Under the pieces are notes generated by a model. It searched no databases, had not been told where the DNA came from, and was given only the letters and a program-made list of their open reading frames with translations. Of a stretch of DNA of 12,253 bases, positions 1 to 6,780 are shown piece after piece (the stretch's first letter is position 1; every line of letters starts with the position of its first letter). This stretch comes from Bacteroidales bacterium (GTDB taxonomy: Bacteria; Bacteroidota; Bacteroidia; Bacteroidales; UBA4181), in the NCBI GenBank assembly GCA_031264715.1, contig JAISDP010000283.1, positions 1-12,253 of the forward strand. The letters run 5' to 3'. A program made the translations under genes and the position numbers.

Positions 1-509
1 ACAAATGAATAGGAAAGGGTGACATCACGGTCAGGTATACTGATGCGGTATTGCCCGTCAATGCCGGTCACCGTTCCGGTAGTCGTTCCCTTAATAGTTA
101 CATTTACCCCAGGCAATGGATCGCCTGCCATATCCACAACAGTGCCGCTAACGAAAATCTGCTGCACTCTTTCTATCGCCGGCAGGTCATCCTTCTCCCC
201 GACCCGGCTTTTGGGTACCAGTACAATATGCGTGCCTTCCATGGCATAGCGCACATCGGTATCCCGAAACACTTCATTAAGGACCCGGGCAACCGGTTCC
301 TCTTTTGTACGTATTGTCACCCTGCGGTTGACATCCACATTATTCTTGCTGTATACAAACAAATAATCCGTTTGGCTTTCGATCCGGGTCAAAAGCTCAC
401 TTACGGACACGTTCCGGGCGTTGATGCTTACCCGCGCATTTTGAGAAACTGCCTTTTCGGTAAACGAACAGAATAAAACGGCTAAAATGATCACAAACGA
501 TATTTTCAT
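1..509 (-). CDS. SusC/RagA-family TonB-dependent outer-membrane receptor, N-terminal part (runs off left edge)
   Basis: Only the first 169 codons are present; the frame is open to base 1. Residues 1-22 form a signal peptide (hydrophobic run then AVS-Q). Residues about 28-100 read as an STN (secretin/TonB N-terminal) domain (VSINARNVSVSELLTRIE, then an ARVLNEVF helix and HIVLVPK strand). From about 118 a carboxypeptidase-regulatory-like domain begins (VSGTVVDMAGDPLPGVNVTI, TTTGTVTGIDGQYRI), the usual start of SusC/RagA proteins. The plug and barrel lie outside the window. Such receptors import glycans or other ligands with a SusD partner. An STN domain normally signals through the periplasm to a FecR anti-sigma factor, and one is encoded directly upstream on the same strand. 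The start at 509 is chosen because the signal peptide begins there; no Shine-Dalgarno or exact TAnnTTTG box is visible upstream. Confidence 0.9.
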   Translation of the reverse strand, partial: MKISFVIILAVLFCSFTEKAVSQNARVSINARNVSVSELLTRIESQTDYLFVYSKNNVDVNRRVTIRTKEEPVARVLNEVFRDTDVRYAMEGTHIVLVPKSRVGEKDDLPAIERVQQIFVSGTVVDMAGDPLPGVNVTIKGTTTGTVTGIDGQYRISIPDRDVTLSYSF

Positions 510-583
510 GATGTGTGAAAAATACTTTTTAAATTTTGGATATAAATACTTACAATAAAAAGTCATACTTTTGTTGAATTAAA

Positions 584-604
584 ATTGATAATTGATACTT
601 GATA
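584..604. repeat. Heptamer tandem repeat, three units
   Basis: ATTGATA, ATTGATA, CTTGATA in direct succession. The reverse complement of the unit, rotated, equals TTATCAA, a unit of the array at 8008-8035. It therefore looks like one member of a dispersed AT-rich 7-bp-period repeat family rather than chance low complexity. Confidence 0.55.
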
Positions 605-638
605 AATCCCTTCCCGGGAAATTAGGTGTCTACTTTTG

Positions 639-674
639 TGCCGGTCAGTGTTGGAGCGCTTTCCGGCATTTTTT
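639..674 (+). terminator. Terminator-like hairpin with T6 tail
   Basis: Outer stem TGCCGG (639-644) pairs with CCGGCA (663-668). After a 2x2 internal loop, AGTG (647-650) pairs with CGCT (657-660, one G-T wobble) around a 6-base loop. Six T follow at 669-674. Read on the plus strand it has the shape of an intrinsic terminator, but no plus-strand gene precedes it in the window. On the minus strand the T run is absent, so it would not stop FecR-to-SusC read-through by this mechanism. Confidence 0.5.
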
Positions 675-820
675 ACATGTATTAGCGAGGCATATTCATA
701 GGCAACTGTATTTTTGATTGATAAAATGATTTTGTGACACAAGTGATTCCCTTGATTTTGCAATATAAAATCAAGAAGAAAAAACCTGCTTTATTATTAT
801 GTACGAATCCGGTTATCATG

Positions 821-1744
821 TTACTTGATAATAATCGTTTGATTATCCTCTAATCGTTCATATTTAAAATCTACATCCTTTTGCAGTACTCTCAGGATGT
901 GGTCAATACCTTCGGCCTGGCGGAACTTTCCGGTACAACGATAATTCATCGCAGCCGGGGTTTGTATTGCTATTTTGAGATGATAGTGTTTTCCCAGCAT
1001 TTTAATCATATCCGGAAAAGATACATCATCAAAATAAAGTATCCCATTGCGCCAAAGAAAATGACTGTGATCGGTAAATGCTCCTTTTTGAAACGTATCG
1101 TTTCCCATGGAAAGATATTCGTCCGGCTTCAGGATCACATCTTCGACAGCATGGTTTGGGGTACGTATCTTTACCAATCCTTCAACCAGCGATGTTGTAA
1201 TCTCATCATTATCCGGGTAAGCATCAATATCAAAGGTGGTACCCAATGCTTCCACATCATATTTCCCGGTGCGGACAATGAAGGGCTTTTTGCCGGGATT
1301 CACTTCAAAATAGCCTTCGCCCGAAAGGGTTACCATACGCTGCTTTTTCCCAAACGATAACGGGTATGAAAATTCAGTATTAGCATTCAGCCAGACTTTG
1401 GAGCCGTCGGCAAGGGTCAGTTCCGCGCCACTGCCCGGGCGCACGCGCACGGTTTGCATTGGGCCGTCACCGGTTTGTCCCAAATACCACGCTGACCAGC
1501 CTGTGGAAATAGCAAGGGTAAAAAAAGCAGCAATCTTCAATAATTGGATATAAGCCGGTTGCCGTTTCCCTGTGGTTTTAGGTTTTGTACACAAATCGCC
1601 ATGAAGGGTACAGGCATCCCAAAGCTTGCGTTCGCCAAGAAATTCACCTCGCGCAGTACTGGACGACTCTGCGTAATCCATCACGCGCCGTTCTTCTTCT
1701 TTGGTGGTTTTACCTGAAAAATATTTATAAAAAAGCTCCTTCAT
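821..1744 (-). CDS. FecR family anti-sigma factor with DUF4974 domain
   Basis: 307 residues, a typical length. A short cytoplasmic region (1-67; KELFYKYFSGKTTKEEERRV at the start) would hold the sigma factor. One membrane segment spans about 68-89 (LKIAAFFTLAISTGWSAWYL). The periplasmic FecR domain covers about 98-195 (VRPGSGAELTLADGSKVWLN, TLSGEGYFEV, VRTGKYDVEALGTTFDI). DUF4974 covers about 230-305 (FDDVSFPDMIKMLGKHYHLK to QTIIIK) and resembles the STN fold that meets the receptor. The role inferred from the family is to relay substrate binding by the receptor just downstream (509-1) to an ECF sigma factor. The sigma gene usually sits directly upstream of fecR, but here 1745-1952 encodes no such protein. 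No exact TAnnTTTG box was found upstream of its start. Confidence 0.92.
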   Translation of the reverse strand: MKELFYKYFSGKTTKEEERRVMDYAESSSTARGEFLGERKLWDACTLHGDLCTKPKTTGKRQPAYIQLLKIAAFFTLAISTGWSAWYLGQTGDGPMQTVRVRPGSGAELTLADGSKVWLNANTEFSYPLSFGKKQRMVTLSGEGYFEVNPGKKPFIVRTGKYDVEALGTTFDIDAYPDNDEITTSLVEGLVKIRTPNHAVEDVILKPDEYLSMGNDTFQKGAFTDHSHFLWRNGILYFDDVSFPDMIKMLGKHYHLKIAIQTPAAMNYRCTGKFRQAEGIDHILRVLQKDVDFKYERLEDNQTIIIK

Positions 1745-1922
1745 CTTTTATTTTGATGTTAATATTAAAGACAGTTGAGAAAGAAACATCCCTAACGGAA
1801 AAATAAAAAAATAAATCAGAGGGGGTTTTGGCTAGGTTGGGTTAGTCCGTGACTGATTTTGTTCTTAGCTCCTTTGCGAGACCCTGTTCCCAAATTTTTA
1901 TTTTTTGAAATTGAAAAAAGTA

Positions 1923-1930
1923 TATCTTTG
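1923..1930 (+). promoter_or_regulatory. -7 box TATCTTTG upstream of the permease-like gene
   Basis: Exact match to the Bacteroidetes TAnnTTTG element, ending 22 bases before the ATG at 1953. A TTTG lies at 1904-1907, but the 15-base spacer is shorter than the usual 19-21, so the -33 part is uncertain. Confidence 0.55.
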
Positions 1931-1952
1931 AACCTGAATCGAAACCCTGATC

Positions 1953-2666
1953 ATGACCTTTTCGCAAATCATAAAACTCGTTCCCCGCATGGTGAAGTAC
2001 AACCTGAAGGTGATCTTTGCCGGAAAATTTATTTGGTTTCTGCTGGCGGCTTTGGGCTTTTTCGGATTCTTCATGTTCCAGGCTGCATGGAACCGTGTCG
2101 AAATCAACGAAGCGCTCATCTATGACCTGCTGGTTTTTCCCAGCGTATTGCTTATTTTTTACCCGACAGTTTTTGGCATCCAGAACGACGAGGATAGCCG
2201 TATCCTCGAAATACTTTTCGGCATACCCGACTACAGGTATAAGGTTTGGGGCGTGCGGCTGCTGATGATCTACGCGGCTGTTTTCTTCATCCTGGCCGCT
2301 TTTGCATTCTTTGCCACGATCCTCATGTACCCGGTAAATCCATTCGGCATGGCGGCACAGTTGATGTTACCGGTGTTGTTCTACGGCAACCTGACTTTCA
2401 TGTTCTCCACCATCACCCGGAGCGGCAATGGCACAGCTGTTATCATGATCATCATCAGTATACTGTTGCTCATTTTTAGCGATACGGATTCCATGCGGCG
2501 TACATTCTGGAGCATCATGCTCAACCCTTACGAAGCGCCCCGCAACATTTTGCCGGTCATTTGGGAAAACACCATCATCAAAAGCCGGCTTTTCCTTTTC
2601 GCGGGCAGCATGGTGTGGATGATGGCAGGATTGCTAAACCTGCAAAAGAGGGAAAAATTCGTATAA
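1953..2666 (+). CDS. ABC-2-type permease-like membrane protein
   Basis: 237 residues with about six hydrophobic segments (roughly 25-45, 55-75, 104-125, 130-150, 157-176 and 211-230). Between segments 2 and 3 lies NDEDSRILEILFGIPDYRYK, which resembles the E...GTLE.L...P.SR..Y signature of ABC-2 permeases, and the six-segment layout fits. The protein is probably in the inner membrane. No ATP-binding subunit is encoded nearby, so substrate and transport role are unknown; a membrane factor not coupled to ATP hydrolysis is possible. The start at 1953 follows a -7 box by 22 bases; an in-frame ATG at 1989 is an alternative. It converges with the M16 peptidase gene across a 20-base gap. Confidence 0.7.
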   Translation: MTFSQIIKLVPRMVKYNLKVIFAGKFIWFLLAALGFFGFFMFQAAWNRVEINEALIYDLLVFPSVLLIFYPTVFGIQNDEDSRILEILFGIPDYRYKVWGVRLLMIYAAVFFILAAFAFFATILMYPVNPFGMAAQLMLPVLFYGNLTFMFSTITRSGNGTAVIMIIISILLLIFSDTDSMRRTFWSIMLNPYEAPRNILPVIWENTIIKSRLFLFAGSMVWMMAGLLNLQKREKFV

Positions 2667-2668
2667 TT

Positions 2669-2695
2669 GAAACTGAATGGGTAACCTCAGTTTTT
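2669..2695. terminator. Terminator between the convergent permease and M16 genes
   Basis: AAACTGA (2670-2676) pairs with TCAGTTT (2687-2693), extended by a G-T wobble, around a 10-base loop. A T5 run (2691-2695) follows on the plus strand. It starts three bases after the permease stop, and its right arm contains the TGA stop codon of the minus-strand peptidase. The reverse direction has only a weak T-rich tail, so it is best read as the terminator of the plus-strand gene, possibly bidirectional. Confidence 0.65.
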
Positions 2696-5500
2696 AGCCG
2701 GCATCAACTTACCCACTGCATAATTCGCCTCATTGAAGTATTGCCGGGCAATCCTGCGAATATCTTTCGCTTTCACCGAATTGATCAACTTCTTGTAATC
2801 CTCGAACGTCGTCAACTTGTCGCCTTGCCGGTATGTATTCAACAGCGCTGCCTGCCAGTACGAATTCTCCTTCATGGCGGTCTCGCGTTCGCGGATGAGT
2901 GTTTCCTTCACTTTATCCAGGTCAACATCGGTCGGCCCGTCGGCTTTAATCTTCCGGACTTCATCGAATACCGTAGCGGTCAATTTTTCTGCGTTTTCCG
3001 GCGAACATCCCCACACAAAATCCAGCGAGTACCGTGGCTTGGGATACTGACTCACATTATTCGACGCATTTACGCCATACACCCCGCCCTGCTCTTCGCG
3101 CATTGACTCGCGCAACTTAATGTTCAATATATCCGTAAACATCGAGAAATAAACACGCTCCTTGAGATTCCACTTGAAGGGTCCTTTCATGAATATATTC
3201 ACGCGGCTCTGATCTTCCGAATTACGTGCAAAATCAAACCTGGTAATGCCAGCCGGAAACACAGGCGTCACATCACGCCAGGTTTCCACCCGCCGTTTCG
3301 ATGGAAGCCCGCCCAGGTAGGTCTCGAGCAGGGGTGTTACCTCATCAACATTGAAATTGCCTACCATCACGAATTTAAAATCACTGGCATCGGCAAACCG
3401 GTCGTTGAAGATATACAGCGCATTATCCAGCCTGATGCGGTCGATTTGTTCCTCGGTGGGGATGGTCACAGTACGCGGGTTGTTACTCGTTACCACCCTG
3501 TACAACGTATCCATGTATGCATACAGCGGGTTGGCACGCATGTTTACCACCTGGTTTTTGAATTGCGAAATCAAGGTATTGAAAGCCTTTTCGTCACGCC
3601 TCACTGCCGTAAAATACATATAGTTGAGCTGTAGCAACGTTTCGAGATCCTTTGGCGCCGTCGATCCGCTAACGCCCTCGTATATCTCGCCGACATAAGG
3701 CGATAGTTTGGCCGTATTGCCGGTCAGTTTCTTACCGAGGGCAATCTGGTCGAAATCGCCTAACCCGCTCATGGTAACAATGCTCGTAGCCATAATAGCC
3801 GACATGTAATCCTCGTTGAGATAAAGCGATGTACCTCCCGGACTGAAACCGGAAAAGAGTACCTGGTCATTCTTGAAATCGGTCGATTTCAAAAGAACAT
3901 GTACCCCATTCATAAAAATAAGTTCGGTATACCCAAAATCGGTGTCTACCTTGCGACGGAACACACGGGTACCTTCCGGTTTCTTTTCCAGCAACGGTTC
4001 GTCCACCACCTTGTCGACATATTCCGTGAGATTGACCTGTTTGCTATCTTTCAATATCTGCAATAGGTCGTTTTCCGCAGGGATACTGATGCCGTCCTTT
4101 TCAGGCGCCATAACAATCAGGCACATATTCTCGTCCGTAAACCATTTCGTTGCCAGCCGGTTTACTTCTTCCAATGTAATATCGGGGATAAAATGCTGCG
4201 CATAAGCATTTTCTGTGAGGATGCCGGGTATCGGTTCCTGGTTGACAAAATTACGGACATACTCATCCACCAGCCTGTCCGAATTGATCTTACCTGCTTC
4301 ATTTGCCGATTGTGCATAAGCGGTCAATACATCCTGTTTCTCGCGATCCAGTTCGGTTTGCGTAAACCCGAACTTTTCCACCCGCTCGTTTTCCAACAGT
4401 AAAACCTCTAACGATTTCTCGATCTCGTTTTCCTTTGCTACCGCATAAACTGCATAAGCATCAATCGGGCCGAGGAAGCTGGAATAGTCGCTGCCCGCAT
4501 ACATAAAGGGAGCATCGGGCTCCTGTGCTATTTCGTTGAACCGTTTATTGATCATCCCGTTATACAGTTGCTGTATCAGCATGTCCCGGTAATCGCCCAC
4601 CGTTTTTTCTATGATCCTGGGATGCTTGACGAGCAATTGTACAATATTGGCGGTTGCCTCCTTATCGGTAACAATTGTAATCAGCGGATCCTTGTTGCCC
4701 GGAATATCATATTCGATGCGTTGCGGCGCATCGGCCGGGTTTGTCAGTGCGGTAAAATGCTGTTTCACCTTGCTTTCCATTTCCTTTAGGGGGATGTCGC
4801 CCACTACGGCCACTGCCATCAGGTCCGGACGGTACCAGTCCTTATAAAACTTACGAAACTCCGAATAAGGCGCCTTTTTGATGATGTCCATATCGCCGAT
4901 GGGCAACCGTTCGGCATAACGCGAATCTTTGAGCAGCGCCGGCAGGTATTTTTTCAGCATGCGATCCTCGGCGCCAAGCCCCAGCCGCCACTCTTCCACA
5001 ATCACACCGCGCTCGTCGTCGATATCCTTATCGGCAAAAGTCACCTGATGCGCCCAGTCTTCGAGTACCTGGAACGCTTTCTCAATCAGGTCTGCACGAT
5101 CCGACGGCACCTGGAGCTTATAGACCGTTTCGTCGAAGCTGGTGTAAGCATTCAAATCGGCGCCAAACTTAACGCCCATCTCTTCCAGCACATTCACCAG
5201 TTCGTTTTCCTTGAAATTTTTTGTTCCGTTGAAACACATGTGTTCCACAAAATGAGCCAGTCCTTTTTGCTGATCGGTTTCGCAGATCGATCCCGCTTTT
5301 ACGGCCAGCCGGAGTTCAATACGTTTTTCGGGCTTTCCGTTATTTCGCAGGTAGTAGACCAACCCGTTGTCCAAACGGCCTGTTTTGACAGCAGTGTCTA
5401 CCGGCAGCGGTGTTTGCAGGTCGAAATCCTGCGCATGAACCGCAGACAGGACAAAAAACAGGCAAAATATCCAAATGGATTTGAAACATGATGATAACAT
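2687..5500 (-). CDS. Secreted M16 family zinc metallopeptidase (pitrilysin/PqqL-like)
   Basis: 937 residues, close to the two-domain PqqL-type M16 enzymes. Residues 1-23 are a signal peptide (hydrophobic core, then AVHA-Q), so the enzyme acts in the periplasm or envelope. The inverted zinc motif HxxEH is intact (H83-F-V-E86-H87 within GLAHFVEHMCFNGT). The downstream glutamate ligand is expected in DERGVIVEEW (E163/E170). The N-terminal part carries the usual LDNGLVYYLRNN strand. A second M16 half (about 500-937, ending YFNEANYAVGKLMPAKN) lacks an HxxEH motif, as expected for the clamp domain. Predicted role: degrading peptides inside its cavity. The start at 5500 is preferred over an in-frame ATG at 5557 because the longer form puts 19 polar residues before the signal peptide and would lie across the promoter at 5529-5536. 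Confidence 0.93.
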   Translation of the reverse strand: MLSSCFKSIWIFCLFFVLSAVHAQDFDLQTPLPVDTAVKTGRLDNGLVYYLRNNGKPEKRIELRLAVKAGSICETDQQKGLAHFVEHMCFNGTKNFKENELVNVLEEMGVKFGADLNAYTSFDETVYKLQVPSDRADLIEKAFQVLEDWAHQVTFADKDIDDERGVIVEEWRLGLGAEDRMLKKYLPALLKDSRYAERLPIGDMDIIKKAPYSEFRKFYKDWYRPDLMAVAVVGDIPLKEMESKVKQHFTALTNPADAPQRIEYDIPGNKDPLITIVTDKEATANIVQLLVKHPRIIEKTVGDYRDMLIQQLYNGMINKRFNEIAQEPDAPFMYAGSDYSSFLGPIDAYAVYAVAKENEIEKSLEVLLLENERVEKFGFTQTELDREKQDVLTAYAQSANEAGKINSDRLVDEYVRNFVNQEPIPGILTENAYAQHFIPDITLEEVNRLATKWFTDENMCLIVMAPEKDGISIPAENDLLQILKDSKQVNLTEYVDKVVDEPLLEKKPEGTRVFRRKVDTDFGYTELIFMNGVHVLLKSTDFKNDQVLFSGFSPGGTSLYLNEDYMSAIMATSIVTMSGLGDFDQIALGKKLTGNTAKLSPYVGEIYEGVSGSTAPKDLETLLQLNYMYFTAVRRDEKAFNTLISQFKNQVVNMRANPLYAYMDTLYRVVTSNNPRTVTIPTEEQIDRIRLDNALYIFNDRFADASDFKFVMVGNFNVDEVTPLLETYLGGLPSKRRVETWRDVTPVFPAGITRFDFARNSEDQSRVNIFMKGPFKWNLKERVYFSMFTDILNIKLRESMREEQGGVYGVNASNNVSQYPKPRYSLDFVWGCSPENAEKLTATVFDEVRKIKADGPTDVDLDKVKETLIRERETAMKENSYWQAALLNTYRQGDKLTTFEDYKKLINSVKAKDIRRIARQYFNEANYAVGKLMPAKN

Positions 5501-5528
5501 ATGATACTTTTTTGATAATGAAAGATGG

Positions 5529-5560
5529 CAAAGATACACTATTGCCCACAAAGGCACAAC
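5529..5560 (-). promoter_or_regulatory. Promoter of the M16 peptidase gene
   Basis: On the minus strand, -7 box TATCTTTG (5536-5529) and a -33-like GTTG (5560-5557) are separated by 20 bases. The -7 box ends 28 bases before the ATG at 5500, the short leader usual in this window. The spacer region overlaps one arm of the inverted repeat at 5545-5602. Confidence 0.6.
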
Positions 5561-5602
5561 GATCGCTGAAGAAAAAAAGAAAAAACCGTGTGCCTTTGCG
5601 GG
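5545..5602. repeat. 14-bp inverted repeat between folB and the M16 gene
   Basis: CCCACAAAGGCACA (5545-5558) and TGTGCCTTTGCGGG (5589-5602) pair at 13 of 14 positions around a 30-base purine-rich loop (pyrimidine-rich on the minus strand). It starts just past the folB stop codon, and its far arm lies in the -33/-7 spacer of the peptidase promoter. It could be a 3' hairpin of the folB transcript, a binding site, or a member of the CCTTTGCG-containing repeats common between Bacteroidetes genes (family knowledge). A shorter CCTTTGCG occurrence is at 1871-1878. Confidence 0.55.
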
Positions 5603-5606
5603 ATAT

Positions 5607-5963
5607 TTACCGCGAACGCTGCTGACTCACATTCACGCTCCGCACTTGTCCGCAAATGGGTGGATTCAGTTTGGCTACACATACTTCCGCACGATCTAAT
5701 CGCGGGAAGTGTTCGAAAAGCCTGTCCAGGATACGTGCGCTCACATGTTCCAGCAAATGCGACCGTATAGCCATCTCCTGTTTCACTAATTCGTATGCTT
5801 CTGCGTAATTCAGCGCATCGCACAGATCGTCACTGTATGAGGCTCTCCCCATATCCACATCCATCACAATATCTACCACGAAACGATTACCTATTACTTG
5901 CTCTTCGTGATAACAGCCATGACAGGCATAAAACTCCATCCCGTTCAACCGGATTTGTCCCAT
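5607..5963 (-). CDS. folB: Dihydroneopterin aldolase
   Basis: 118 residues, the normal length for this one-domain enzyme. FolB converts 7,8-dihydroneopterin to 6-hydroxymethyl-7,8-dihydropterin plus glycolaldehyde in folate synthesis, in the cytosol, as an octamer. Seen in the sequence: the N-terminal strand and loop MEFYACHGCYHEEQVIGNRF with the active-site glutamate (E20/E21), NYAEAYELV with the conserved tyrosine (Y53), LLEHVSARILD with the pterin-binding glutamate (E72), and VAKLNPPI with the catalytic lysine (K98). The start MGQIRLNG matches the usual N-terminus. It has its own -7 box at 5993-6000 and lies upstream of the peptidase gene on the same strand, which has a separate promoter. 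No other folate gene is in the window. Confidence 0.93.
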   Translation of the reverse strand: MGQIRLNGMEFYACHGCYHEEQVIGNRFVVDIVMDVDMGRASYSDDLCDALNYAEAYELVKQEMAIRSHLLEHVSARILDRLFEHFPRLDRAEVCVAKLNPPICGQVRSVNVSQQRSR

Positions 5964-5992
5964 GATCCAGAAATTTAGTATTTATTCCACTT

Positions 5993-6000
5993 CAAAGATA
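5993..6000 (-). promoter_or_regulatory. -7 box TATCTTTG upstream of folB
   Basis: Exact TAnnTTTG on the minus strand, ending 29 bases before the folB ATG, almost the same geometry and the same octamer as at the M16 gene. No TTTG is visible at the expected -33 distance. Confidence 0.5.
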
Positions 6001-6064
6001 AACTCTTTTTAAATGTTATGCTTCGATTTATTGCGCACAAAAAAGCAAAAATTTTTTCAGAAAA

Positions 6065-6096
6065 TTTGTTATCCATAATAATTTGCCATAGTTTTG
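6065..6096 (+). promoter_or_regulatory. Promoter of the ferritin-rubredoxin unit
   Basis: -33 TTTG at 6065-6068, 20-base spacer, -7 TAGTTTTG at 6089-6096: a full match to the Bacteroidetes consensus and the best promoter in the window. Transcription would start near 6103, about 190 bases before the ferritin ATG. Confidence 0.7.
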
Positions 6097-6102
6097 TAAT
6101 GA

Positions 6103-6293
6103 ATATTAATTTAAAATTTAAAATCAATACAGTTAATGTGATAAACGAATGATCAATTTAGCCATTTTGCAACATTTGATGCATTCAACTGTTGATCATA
6201 AGATACAAGCAACCTGAAAGCGCGCGTTGAGGCTGAAAGCGCTCCGGGGTTTATTAAAACGTTTTTTTTCATAACCAATTAATATAGTGTAAA
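6103..6293 (+). promoter_or_regulatory. Long untranslated leader of the ferritin gene
   Basis: If the promoter at 6065-6096 is used, the leader is about 190 bases. It holds two TTAAAAT heptamers (6111-6124); an 8-bp inverted repeat ATGATCAA (6149-6156) / TTGATCAT (6192-6199), with the similar TTGATGCAT at 6177-6185; a direct repeat CTGAAAGCGC (6214-6223 and 6233-6242); a 5-bp stem AGCGC/GCGCT (6219-6223 with 6239-6243); and a T8 run at 6262-6269. I recognise no known riboswitch. It may be a regulatory RNA, contain operators, or hide a second promoter nearer the gene. Confidence 0.4.
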
Positions 6294-6776
6294 ATGAATC
6301 TTACAAAAAAATTATCGGATGCTTTTAATGAGCAAATCAAAGCAGAAATGTGGTCTTCGAATCTTTACCTGTCGATGGCTGTATATTTTATGGATGCCGG
6401 TCTTGATGGCTGTGCACATTGGATGAAGAAACAGACAGCGGAAGAACTGGAACATGCGCATAAATTGATCGACTATGCGGTGAAGCGCGGAGGCAAGGCG
6501 GTTATCAGCCAGATTGATGCTGTACCGGCCCAATGGGATAGCCCGCAAGCCGTATTCGAACATGTGCATCAACACGAATGTCGCGTATCGGAACTGATCG
6601 ACAAATTAGTCGACCTGGCTATTGCCGAAAACGACAAAGCAACGCAGGAGTTCCTGAGATGGTTCGTCAACGAACAGGTGGAAGAAGAAGAAAATGCCAA
6701 AGGCATCCTGGACCAGTTCAACATATTCGGGGTGCATGGCTTGTACTGCATCAATCACGATCTGGGTAAACGATAA
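6294..6776 (+). CDS. ftnA: Non-haem ferritin
   Basis: 160 residues, the usual length of bacterial FtnA, a 24-subunit iron-storage shell that oxidises Fe(II) and stores it as mineral. The ferroxidase ligands align with E. coli FtnA: E18 (QIKAEMWSSNLY), E51 and H54 (AEELEHAHKL), E95 (HQHECRVSELI), Q128 and E131 (FVNEQVEEEE). The C-terminal helix region (FNIFGVHGLYCINHDLGKR) is family-like. No methionine typical of the bacterioferritin haem site is apparent, and the FtnA-like layout argues against Bfr. There is no clear Shine-Dalgarno; the stretch before ATG is A-rich (AGTGTAAA). A rubredoxin gene follows after 4 bases, suggesting one transcript and a functional link, with rubredoxin as a possible electron donor for iron release or peroxide handling. 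Confidence 0.95.
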   Translation: MNLTKKLSDAFNEQIKAEMWSSNLYLSMAVYFMDAGLDGCAHWMKKQTAEELEHAHKLIDYAVKRGGKAVISQIDAVPAQWDSPQAVFEHVHQHECRVSELIDKLVDLAIAENDKATQEFLRWFVNEQVEEEENAKGILDQFNIFGVHGLYCINHDLGKR

Positions 6777-6780
6777 TCAT

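Larger units (their letters stand above)
510..820. other. 311-base gap between FecR and SusC genes
   Basis: No convincing gene. The gap contains a triple 7-bp repeat (584-604), a 10-bp palindrome TTCCCGGGAA (611-620), a terminator-like hairpin (639-674) and two plus-strand TACTTTTG strings (566-573 and 631-638) that match the Bacteroidetes -7 box but lack a well-spaced -33 partner. No exact minus-strand TAnnTTTG was found to serve the receptor gene. Confidence 0.6.

Noticed and set aside
631..638. Plus-strand promoter TACTTTTG directly before the hairpin at 639
   Set aside because: No -33 element at the right distance, and the start site would fall inside the hairpin, leaving almost no transcript.
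563..763. 66-residue minus-strand reading frame between FecR and the receptor
   Set aside because: Spans the terminator-like hairpin and the heptamer repeat, has no signal or domain, and its K/N/I-rich composition is that of non-coding AT-rich DNA.
1813..1859. Terminator on the minus strand: AAATCAG/CTGATTT with T-rich tail
   Set aside because: The 33-base loop is large and no minus-strand gene precedes it; at most a weak leader structure upstream of fecR.
2817..5491. Several plus-strand reading frames opposite the M16 gene
   Set aside because: Shadows of a clear 937-residue peptidase gene; none shows a recognisable domain.
5501..5557. Longer start of the M16 peptidase at 5557
   Set aside because: Would place a 19-residue extension before a good signal peptide and run through the -7 box at 5529-5536.
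6694..6780. Rubredoxin start at 6694
   Set aside because: Overlaps the ferritin end by 83 bases and adds residues not found in rubredoxins, which start just before the first CxxC.
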